Shown piece by piece: positions 8,289 through 14,316 of a stretch of DNA of 26,134 nt; positions within the stretch are counted from its first letter, which is position 1, and each line of letters begins with the position of its first letter. The DNA comes from Muribaculaceae bacterium (GTDB lineage Bacteria; Bacteroidota; Bacteroidia; Bacteroidales; Muribaculaceae). A program made the position numbers and the translations under genes. The stretch is taken from assembly GCA_021443235.1 (NCBI GenBank), contig JABUUJ010000029.1, positions 65,246-91,379 on the forward strand, in the 5' to 3' direction. The notes below the pieces were generated by a model. It had not been told where the DNA came from, made no database searches, and saw only the letters and a list, made by a program, of their open reading frames with translations.

Positions 8289-9950
8289 TTACCTCCAGTC
8301 CCTCTTCTCGTCGTTGTTCTTCTCAAATGTGGGGTTATACCTGATGCGCCACAAGTCATAGCGGCTCAACTGCACAAGCAATCTGCGACCGAAATCGCCC
8401 CAAGCGGCCTCACGGCACGACTCGTCGCCCTTGCGCCAGTCCTGACCCACCCATGCCTTCTCGGCAAGAGCCGACAGGCGAGGAAACACCATGTACTCGC
8501 ACTTCCACGTCTCGGGGCAATACTCGGTCCACAGGCAGCCCGCCACACCTATCAGGTTGTCGGCAACAACAGCCGACGCCGAGTCGGGCACCAGCGCGTA
8601 ATCAAATACCTTCCTCACTGGCAGCAACAGGCGGCCCATGCCGTGCATCACCTCGGTTTGAGTGCTGTCCTCGTGGAAGTCAAAGTAATGTGCCAGTCCG
8701 TTGGCGTTTATCCACTTGTGTGTTGTGTTGATAAGACTCTGCTTCATGCCCTCACGCATCAGCCATGTCTCGAGCACGCAGCCCTCGGGTCCCACAAGCT
8801 CAATGCCGCCGTCCCAGCCCATCACCATCTTGCCGTGACGCTGGCACACGTCAACGATGTGTTGCATGAAGTGGGCTTGCAGTGCCTTGGCATCGGCAAT
8901 GCCGTGGGCTTGCATGTAGCTCTGCGTGGCGGCGCTTTCGTTCCACCACTTGGCTGCGCACTCATCGCCACCAGCATGGATATATTCGCTCGGGAAAAGC
9001 TGGCACACCTCGTCAAATACCTCGGTGATAAACCGCATCACCGTGTCGCTGGGTGCCAGCACATTGTTCTGCCGGTTGTAGATGCCCCACGTTTGTGCGG
9101 TGTGGTGAGCCTCGTCGGGTGTGGTGCTGAACTCAGGGTGAACGGCGAGCACCGCCATGCAGTGCCCTGGCATATCTATCTCGGGTATCACGGTGATGTA
9201 ACGCTCTCGCGCATACTCTATTACCTCTTTAATCTGCTCCTGTGTGTAGTAGGCTTCGTAGGGGCGCTCATAATACTCGCCCGGAAAAAGCCCCTTAATC
9301 TCGCCGGCGCGATAGCTCCCACGCTCGGTGAGCTCGGGATGGCTCTTGAGCTCTATGCGCCACCCTTGGTCATCGGTAAGATGCCAGTGGAAATAGTTGA
9401 ACTTGTGCAGCGCCAGCCAGTCGATATATTGCTTCACATAGTGCACCGGGAAGAAATGTCGCACCACGTCGAGGTGCATCATGCGCAGGTCATAGCGCGG
9501 AGCGTCGTTGATGACGCAGTGGGGCAGTCGGGGGATGTCGCCGGCACGCGTGGGCAGCAGCTGGATGAGTGTCTGCACACCATGAAACGCCGCCTCGGGA
9601 GCGCCCTTGCCAGTAATGTCAACACCGCTCTCGCTTACTCGCAACTCATAGTTGGGCTTGCCAGTAACCGTCTCGTCGCACGTGATGCGCACCGCCGCCG
9701 CCCACCGGTCGCCGCCCACCTCGATGTGCATCCCCAGGTAGTCACGGCAATAGCGCGCCACATACTGCGCACTCAGCAACGCATCGGGACCGCTCGCCCA
9801 TATCGTCGCCCCATTCCTCAGCTCGAACGTCTTGCCGCCCGATATCTCAACGCTCAGCGGCTTGGGTATTATGTCAAGTGTTGTTTGTGCCATAGTCGTT
9901 AATGAGGCGATTGCCATAACGGCCACCATCGCCAGTCTAAACAGTTTCAT
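8289..9950 (-). CDS. Secreted beta-N-acetylhexosaminidase, glycoside hydrolase family 20
   Basis: The 553-residue protein begins at an ATG (9950) that gives a clean signal peptide (MKLFRLAMVAVMAIAS, cleavage near MAQ). The frame extends upstream only with a TTG and loses the signal peptide. An N-terminal GH20b-type domain (about 25-140) precedes a TIM barrel that opens with YDLRMMHLDVVRHF and contains FHWHLTDDQGWRIE. The catalytic pair is Asp329-Glu330 in HAGGDECAAKWW: Asp orients the substrate acetamido group and Glu is the general acid. The enzyme should release terminal GlcNAc/GalNAc from glycans in the periplasm or outside, as gut Bacteroidales do with host mucin or peptidoglycan-derived sugars. 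No SusC/D genes are adjacent. A TAATTTTG promoter element lies 37 nt upstream. Confidence 0.94.
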   Translation of the reverse strand: MKLFRLAMVAVMAIASLTTMAQTTLDIIPKPLSVEISGGKTFELRNGATIWASGPDALLSAQYVARYCRDYLGMHIEVGGDRWAAAVRITCDETVTGKPNYELRVSESGVDITGKGAPEAAFHGVQTLIQLLPTRAGDIPRLPHCVINDAPRYDLRMMHLDVVRHFFPVHYVKQYIDWLALHKFNYFHWHLTDDQGWRIELKSHPELTERGSYRAGEIKGLFPGEYYERPYEAYYTQEQIKEVIEYARERYITVIPEIDMPGHCMAVLAVHPEFSTTPDEAHHTAQTWGIYNRQNNVLAPSDTVMRFITEVFDEVCQLFPSEYIHAGGDECAAKWWNESAATQSYMQAHGIADAKALQAHFMQHIVDVCQRHGKMVMGWDGGIELVGPEGCVLETWLMREGMKQSLINTTHKWINANGLAHYFDFHEDSTQTEVMHGMGRLLLPVRKVFDYALVPDSASAVVADNLIGVAGCLWTEYCPETWKCEYMVFPRLSALAEKAWVGQDWRKGDESCREAAWGDFGRRLLVQLSRYDLWRIRYNPTFEKNNDEKRDWR

Positions 9951-9986
9951 CGTTCCAGTAATCAAGAGGTTAACAAAATCACACCA

Positions 9987-9994
9987 CAAAATTA
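9987..9994 (-). promoter_or_regulatory. Putative Bacteroidetes -7 element for the GH20 gene
   Basis: The minus strand reads TAATTTTG, matching TAnnTTTG, 37 nt upstream of the ATG at 9950. No clear -33 TTTG is present. Confidence 0.4.
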
Positions 9995-10167
9995 CAAAAA
10001 AATCCCCAATCCCCCAAAAATTCCGCCTAAGCGCCTAAGCGTCTATTCAAGAAAATCTCTTTCCCAAAAAACTACCATCATCATCTTAAATAAATCAAGA
10101 AAAAACGCCTACAACATCAACCTGTTGAATAATAGGTAATTAAAACCCCAAAAAACACGAAAATACA

Positions 10168-10233
10168 AAACTTAAAATGTTAAAATAGCACGAAAACCCA
10201 AAACTCAAAATGTTAAAATAGCACGAAAACCCA
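10168..10233. repeat. Two direct tandem copies of a 33-bp unit
   Basis: The segments 10168-10200 and 10201-10233 are 33 bp each and differ at one position (AAACTT versus AAACTC at the start). The core reads AATGTTAAAATAGCACG. A degenerate fragment of the unit (CACGAAAATAC) precedes them, and a 5-bp fragment follows. Confidence 0.93.
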
Positions 10234-10314
10234 AAATTCGCGACCATCAAGCCCCAAAATACCACTACGCGTCTATGCGCCTAAGCGAAAACCTTCCTGT
10301 CCCATCAAATAAAT

Positions 10315-10348
10315 TGTGGCCAGTTGAGAGATATCTCGACTGGCCACA
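10315..10348 (-). terminator. Strong 15-bp hairpin, probable terminator of the esterase gene
   Basis: Left arm TGTGGCCAGTTGAGA (10315-10329), loop GATA, right arm TCTCGACTGGCCACA (10334-10348). Fourteen pairs are perfect. The remaining pair (10325/10338) is a U-G wobble in a plus-strand RNA but an A-C type mismatch in a minus-strand RNA. It lies 27 nt after the esterase stop, and on the minus strand AATTTATTT follows the stem, so termination of the esterase transcript is the simplest reading. Confidence 0.6.
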
Positions 10349-10374
10349 TAAATTATGCTCTACTGCCGCGGAGG

Positions 10375-11478
10375 TTACTTGAAGAGCCTGGGGGCAAGGT
10401 CGTGGAGGTTTTGGCGCCATGCCTCCCAGCTGTGGCCGCCCGACACATCCTTATACTCATAGCTGATGCCCGCCTCGTCAAAGACCTTGAGCGTTGCCTT
10501 GCAGTTGTTGTAGGCAATGTCGGTGGGACCGCCCTGGGTAAACGCCAGCACCTTGAAGTACTTCTTCACGCCCGGAGCCGCTTTCTTGATAAGCTCGCTG
10601 TACTGGGCAAAGCTCTCCTTGCGGTCGGGGAAATAGCCCGCGCTCAGCACCCACACATAGCCGAACAGCTCGGGATGCTTAAGCGACACCTCCATCGTCT
10701 CCATGCCGCCCATCGACAAGCCTGCGATGGCACGGTTCTCATGGCCGGGCAGCACGCGGTAGTTGGCCTCGACAAATGGGATGATATCGGTTACCATATC
10801 CTTCTCAAACAGAGGAACTTCGTTCATCAAGTCGCCCTCGATGGTGCCGTTGGGCATCACCACTATCATCGGCTTGATCTTGCCGTCGGCATAGAGGTTG
10901 TCGAGTATCTCGCCCGCACAGCCCACCGAGGGCCAGCTGGCATCATTATCGCCACCGCCGTGGATGAGGTAAAGCACTGGCAGCGCCTCGCTCATCTTCT
11001 CATAGCCAGCGGGGGTCCACACGCGCATGGTGCGCGACGTGCCCAGCGTGCGCGACCAGTAGCTGCGCACGGCGATTGCTCCGTGGGCAATGTGAGGCTT
11101 ATAGGAGAAGAACTTCTCGCCGCTTGGGGTCACAACTGCAACCGCCGAGTTGCTGGTCGTAGTGCCCGACTTCGGGTCATAGACATGCACGCCATCGACC
11201 ACAAAGTGATAGCGATAGGCTCCCTCAACGGGTTTCTCAATCGTGAAGCTCCACACGCCATCTTTCTGCGCTGGCACCAGCGGTTTGCCCCAAGGCACAA
11301 TGTCGCCCATGAGCGCCACACTCTTGGCCTGAGGCGCATAGATGCTAAACACCGCGTTGCCGTTAGGCAGCACTCGCACGCTTTGCAGCGTGTCGTTAGG
11401 GGTGGGGGTGCGCTGCCACTGAGCGCTGGCCGTCATCGCACACAGGCCCACAACAGCCACAATCATCAGATTTCTCAT
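10375..11478 (-). CDS. Secreted CE1-like carbohydrate esterase with N-terminal Ig-like/CBM48 domain
   Basis: The protein is 367 residues from the ATG at 11478; the two codons before it begin with TTG and are not needed. The signal peptide ends at TASAQ. An N-terminal early-set/CBM48-like domain (about 25-125) includes FSIYAPQAKSVALMGD and YRYHFVVDGV. An alpha/beta-hydrolase of the esterase D/feruloyl esterase type follows: LPVLYLIHGGGDN for the oxyanion region, the nucleophile Ser255 in GLSMGG, and the catalytic His349 in SGGHSWEAW, close to the C-terminus. This architecture is typical of secreted Bacteroidetes esterases that remove acetyl or feruloyl groups from plant polysaccharides. The exact ester is not decidable here. 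It is monocistronic, with a 43-bp-period repeat in its upstream region. Confidence 0.9.
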   Translation of the reverse strand: MRNLMIVAVVGLCAMTASAQWQRTPTPNDTLQSVRVLPNGNAVFSIYAPQAKSVALMGDIVPWGKPLVPAQKDGVWSFTIEKPVEGAYRYHFVVDGVHVYDPKSGTTTSNSAVAVVTPSGEKFFSYKPHIAHGAIAVRSYWSRTLGTSRTMRVWTPAGYEKMSEALPVLYLIHGGGDNDASWPSVGCAGEILDNLYADGKIKPMIVVMPNGTIEGDLMNEVPLFEKDMVTDIIPFVEANYRVLPGHENRAIAGLSMGGMETMEVSLKHPELFGYVWVLSAGYFPDRKESFAQYSELIKKAAPGVKKYFKVLAFTQGGPTDIAYNNCKATLKVFDEAGISYEYKDVSGGHSWEAWRQNLHDLAPRLFK

Positions 11479-11511
11479 AAACAAAAAAATACTTGAATAC
11501 TATTAAATAAC

Positions 11512-11630
11512 CTCAATACTTTAATATTTCAATACTTGAATAGAATTTAATAATCTCAATACTTTAATATTTCAATACTTGAATAAGTATTTAATATTTT
11601 GAATAATCTCAATATTTCAATAACCGAATA
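11512..11630. repeat. 43-bp-period repeat upstream of the esterase
   Basis: A 31-bp segment at 11512-11542 (beginning CTCAATACTTTAATATTTC) recurs without change at 11555-11585, a 43-bp period. A shortened, diverged third copy is at 11608-11630. It contains both AATACTTG and CAAGTATT-type words, so parts can pair with one another. It occupies the 5' side of the esterase gene. Confidence 0.85.
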
Positions 11631-11655
11631 GCCAGCCTTTCGGCGTCGCAGTAGT

Positions 11656-11711
11656 CCCCCCCACATGGGGGGCGGAGGGGGGCTCCTTGCTCCCCCTTTA
11701 GGGGGCTGGGG
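11656..11711. repeat. C-run/G-run double hairpin
   Basis: CCCCCC-ACAT-GGGGGG (11657-11672) and CCCCC-TTTA-GGGGG (11692-11705) form two short GC hairpins. A related C-run/G-run element sits next to the GH20 stop codon at 8254-8277. Both lie immediately after the 3' ends of minus-strand genes. Four G-runs on the plus strand (11667-11672, 11677-11682, 11701-11705, 11708-11711) could in principle form a G-quadruplex. Confidence 0.7.
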
Positions 11712-11714
11712 AAC

Positions 11715-12374
11715 TTACTTTTGTGCCTTAAAGCCGTTCTTGCCGTTCCACACCAGCTTGAAAAACTCTATCTCTTCATCGGCCACGCCCACTTTCACCT
11801 CGATGTTTTTCCCTTTCTGGGGCAGTTGCAGGTAGTAGGCCTTACTCACGCCATTTTGTGGCTCCAGCATCTTGTCAACGGGCAGCTCAATGGGCTCAAG
11901 CATGTGAGTCTGAGGATTATACAGATAAGCCTGGTATCCCACATTGTATAGCGAGAGCCAGCTCCCGTCCTTTTCGGGGCTTATGTCGATGATGCCGTTA
12001 AAGTGCGATGCGACACACTTGTCGAGCTTGATTTTTTTAGCAACCTCCGAAGGCATGTTCTCGCCGATGTCGTAGCTCACAACATACATACGCTTACCAT
12101 CGCTGCGCTTCCACACGCAGTAGTTAACCCGATAGTGGCCGTCGCCCTCGCTGCTGGTCTCGATGTATCCGTTGGCCTTGTCGACAGTAGCATTCTCGTT
12201 GTCGTAGGGAAGCACTTTGTTTATCGCCTTGGCAAAGCCAACGATACCGGTCCCGGTCATTTTAAACGGTTGATTAAGATTTTTGCCCAGTCGGTTGTTG
12301 GTGTTCCAGTCATAGTCGGCATGAGCAACCACACACATTGCAAAAAATGCAATCATCAAAACAATTCTCTTCAT
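11715..12374 (-). CDS. Secreted protein of unknown function
   Basis: I do not recognise this family. The ATG at 12374 starts a 219-residue protein with a good signal peptide (MKRIVLMIAFFAMCVVAHA, cleavage before DYDWN). A TTG three codons upstream only adds residues before the signal. The mature part is soluble, with mixed alpha/beta composition, a GDGHYRVNYCVWKRSDGKRM strand pair, a calculated-looking 'SYDIGENMP' turn, and a basic C-terminus. Two Cys residues remain in the mature chain (in NYCVW and DKCVA). There are no catalytic or binding motifs to assign. It stands alone between the esterase and a FISUMP lipoprotein, all on the minus strand with spacers over 90 bp, so no operon partner is indicated. 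A periplasmic location is most likely. Confidence 0.75.
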   Translation of the reverse strand: MKRIVLMIAFFAMCVVAHADYDWNTNNRLGKNLNQPFKMTGTGIVGFAKAINKVLPYDNENATVDKANGYIETSSEGDGHYRVNYCVWKRSDGKRMYVVSYDIGENMPSEVAKKIKLDKCVASHFNGIIDISPEKDGSWLSLYNVGYQAYLYNPQTHMLEPIELPVDKMLEPQNGVSKAYYLQLPQKGKNIEVKVGVADEEIEFFKLVWNGKNGFKAQK

Positions 12375-12441
12375 AATTCTCAATTATTATAAATCATTAA
12401 TACATAAAAATTTAATCCATAAATAATAAACATTTCTCACC

Positions 12442-12462
12442 AATAGCCATTAGCCATTAGCC
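12442..12462. repeat. Three-unit heptamer array AATAGCC/ATTAGCC
   Basis: One AATAGCC and two ATTAGCC units lie in register, followed by a decayed ATTACCC. It ends 12 nt before the stop codon of the FISUMP lipoprotein gene, a position equivalent to that of the 6221-6255 array relative to its neighbour. Confidence 0.8.
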
Positions 12463-12474
12463 ATTACCCAAAAA

Positions 12475-13170
12475 CTACTTACTAGTCACTGCTCGCAGCG
12501 ACAGGCCATAGCAGCGCAGGTCGGTGGTGATCGACGGCACGCCGTTGCTGCTGCCGCGTAGCGTATAGGCCGCGCACGCCACGTCGCTGCGGTAGCCTTT
12601 AGCCTCTTGTGCGCTCTTGCTGAGCAAATTTGCAGTCCAGTAGGCTCCTCGCACTCCCTGTCCCGATGGCGTCATGCCGTCGGTGCGGTCGCCAGCCAGG
12701 GGCAGGTAGATGAACTTGCCGCTGGGACCTGTAACCTTCCACACCGTGGTCGCTCCCACCGATGTCATTTCCCACTTGCACTTGTCAAGGAGCTCTTGCA
12801 TCTCGGTTAGGGTAGGGGTGCGCCAGTCGCTTCCCCACTTATAGGTTGCCACGTCGCAGGCCTTGCCGCTGATATTGGTCATCGGTGATGGCCCGCCATA
12901 GTATTCGCAGTTCCACTCCACCTTTACATATCCCTCAAGGTCGTGATACTCAATGTCAATGCCGCTCAGCGACGTGTGTGAGCCTGCCGAGTCGGCCCAG
13001 CCATAGAGCCCGCCTGTGGCCCACACCTCGGCTGCGCCCACATTGGTGCTTGCCCACTTCACGCTCAGTCCCAGGTCAACGGCCTCGTGCTCAGTGGGTT
13101 TCGGATCGTCATCCTTGCCGCAAGCCATGAGCAGTAGCCCCATGGCCAATACATATAATATCTTTCTCAT
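12475..13170 (-). CDS. FISUMP-domain surface lipoprotein
   Basis: This is a 231-residue lipoprotein with signal peptide ending in LLMAC (Cys17). The Cys is followed by G-K-D-D-D, which fits the acidic lipoprotein export signal that sends Bacteroidetes lipoproteins to the cell surface. The mature protein is a single FISUMP-type domain (named for a Fibrobacter succinogenes paralog family). It opens with EAVDLGLSVKWASTNVGA, passes through YGWAD, the SDWRTPTLTEMQELL segment and FIYLPLAGDR, and closes with YGLSLRAV. Such proteins are common in Bacteroidales and often carry a short lipoprotein stalk, but their molecular role is not established; cell-surface adhesion or glycan contact has been suggested only by location. 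The gene is monocistronic, flanked by heptamer arrays on both sides. Confidence 0.87.
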   Translation of the reverse strand: MRKILYVLAMGLLLMACGKDDDPKPTEHEAVDLGLSVKWASTNVGAAEVWATGGLYGWADSAGSHTSLSGIDIEYHDLEGYVKVEWNCEYYGGPSPMTNISGKACDVATYKWGSDWRTPTLTEMQELLDKCKWEMTSVGATTVWKVTGPSGKFIYLPLAGDRTDGMTPSGQGVRGAYWTANLLSKSAQEAKGYRSDVACAAYTLRGSSNGVPSITTDLRCYGLSLRAVTSK

Positions 13171-13190
13171 TTAAAGTTTAATGTTGAGTG

Positions 13191-13232
13191 TTTATTGTCT
13201 ATAGTTTATTGTTTATAGTTTATTGTTTATAG
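13191..13232. repeat. Six-unit heptamer array TTTATTG/TTTATAG
   Basis: The units read TTTATTG, TCTATAG, TTTATTG, TTTATAG, TTTATTG, TTTATAG. On the opposite strand these are TAAACAA/TAAACTA in another phase, so this is the same word family as the long array at 20754-20956, in inverse orientation. It lies 20 bp upstream of the FISUMP lipoprotein start. Confidence 0.88.
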
Positions 13233-13313
13233 AGGGCTTCGCGTCGCAACAACAATGTTTAACAAGGTTAAACCATGTTGAACCATGTTGAACGCGAGCG
13301 ACAGCGAGAAATG

Positions 13314-13340
13314 GTCAAAGTCAAAGTCAAAGTCAAAGTC
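13314..13340. repeat. Hexamer array GTCAAA x4.5
   Basis: Four perfect GTCAAA units plus GTC lie 12 nt from the fmt stop codon. Just before it is a tandem 10-bp AACCATGTTG pair (13271-13290). Both sit in the 181-bp spacer between fmt and the lipoprotein gene. Confidence 0.85.
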
Positions 13341-13351
13341 GAAATCCCCCC

Positions 13352-14314
13352 TTACACACACCTATGTTTAATACTAAACCCGCGCATAAAGGCGTCGGCA
13401 GTCATGCGCTTCTTGCCGGCAAGCTGCAACTCGGCAATCTCTAGCCAGCCGTCACCACACGCCACGCGCATCGTCTTTCCGTCGGCATCGATGGTGCCCG
13501 GCACAAGCCCTGCCGCAGGCTCAGGCTCGCCAGTCACATATATCTTAATAATGCTTTCATTGCCCTCGGCATCGACCAGTGTAGTCCATGCCGCTGGATA
13601 GGGGCTAAGTCCGCGCACGTGGTTATAGATATCCTCGGCGGGGCGGCTCCAGTCAATGCGGCACGTGTCCTTGAATATCTTGGGGGCTGGCGTAGGCTCC
13701 TCGCCCGCTGTGAGCATCTGCTCTTGCGGCGTCGCCACCACTTTGTCGGCAAGGATGCTCTCCACCGTGTCGACCACCATGCTCGCGCCCAGCACCATGA
13801 GCCGGTCATAGACCACGCCCACATTGTCCTTGCGGCCAATCTCGATGCTGCGCTGCTCTATCACGTCGCCCGTGTCGATCTCGTGCTTGAGGAAGAATGT
13901 CGTTACGCCAGTCGTCGTGTCGCCACGCATCACTGCCCAGTTGATGGGAGCCGCGCCGCGGTACTTGGGCAACAGCGACGCGTGCAGGTTGAATGTGCCC
14001 AGTGGCGGCATCGACCACACCACCTCGGGCATCATGCGAAACGCGATAACAATAAACAGATGGGCGTCGAGCGCGCGCAGTGCCCCAACAAATGCCTCGT
14101 CCTTCAGCTTCTCGGGCTGAAGCACCGGCAGGCCTTGCGACACGGCATATTGCTTCACGTCGCTCTCCAGCACGTGACGACCGCGCCCCGCCGGCTTGTC
14201 GGGCACAGTGACCACTGCCACCACGTTATAACCGCCCTCAACAAGCGCCTTCAGGCTCTCGACCGCAAACTCCGGCGTCCCAAAAAACACTATCCTTAAA
14301 TCCTTCTTCTCCAT
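13352..14314 (-). CDS. fmt: Methionyl-tRNA formyltransferase
   Basis: This 320-residue enzyme formylates initiator Met-tRNA using 10-formyltetrahydrofolate. The N-terminal Rossmann-type domain starts with LRIVFFGTPEFAV. The catalytic residues expected from the E. coli enzyme are present: Asn109 and His111 in FNLHASLLP and Asp147 in HEIDTGD, with the hallmark SLLPKYRGAAPINWA segment. The C-terminal OB-like domain (from about residue 210) ends with the KKRMTADAFMRG helix. The ATG at 14314 is used rather than a TTG two codons earlier. It starts 2 nt after the stop of the AlbA_2/Schlafen-like gene, at the end of a minus-strand run tsaC, sugar transferase, clc, albA-like, fmt. As I know it, tsaC/sua5, clc and fmt are commonly neighbours in Bacteroidales. 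Confidence 0.97.
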   Translation of the reverse strand: MEKKDLRIVFFGTPEFAVESLKALVEGGYNVVAVVTVPDKPAGRGRHVLESDVKQYAVSQGLPVLQPEKLKDEAFVGALRALDAHLFIVIAFRMMPEVVWSMPPLGTFNLHASLLPKYRGAAPINWAVMRGDTTTGVTTFFLKHEIDTGDVIEQRSIEIGRKDNVGVVYDRLMVLGASMVVDTVESILADKVVATPQEQMLTAGEEPTPAPKIFKDTCRIDWSRPAEDIYNHVRGLSPYPAAWTTLVDAEGNESIIKIYVTGEPEPAAGLVPGTIDADGKTMRVACGDGWLEIAELQLAGKKRMTADAFMRGFSIKHRCV

Positions 14315-14316
14315 TA

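Larger units (their letters stand above)
9951..10374. other. 424-bp AT-rich intergenic region
   Basis: No gene is visible. From left to right it holds the putative GH20 promoter (9987-9994, minus strand), two CCTAAGCG words in tandem (10026-10041), a 33-bp tandem duplication (10168-10233), another CCTAAGCG word (10280-10287), and a 15-bp hairpin just after the esterase stop codon (10315-10348). Both flanking genes are on the minus strand. Confidence 0.8.

Noticed and set aside
8643..9902. Long open frame opposite the GH20 gene (419 codons)
   Set aside because: It lies fully antisense to a clear enzyme gene and has no family features; it is a by-product of GC-rich third codon positions. The same holds for long frames opposite glnS (22755-23993), the esterase (10324-11496), the porin (4566-5609) and the phosphoesterase (6289-7287).
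9951..9989. TTG start adding 13 residues to the GH20 enzyme
   Set aside because: The ATG at 9950 gives a complete signal peptide; the extension would bury it. Similar TTG extensions of tsaC, fmt, the esterase, the FMN-binding protein and the unknown secreted protein were dropped for the same kind of reason.
11667..11711. G-quadruplex as a main call
   Set aside because: G-runs are separated by a C-rich loop that pairs with them, so the hairpins are the likelier structure.
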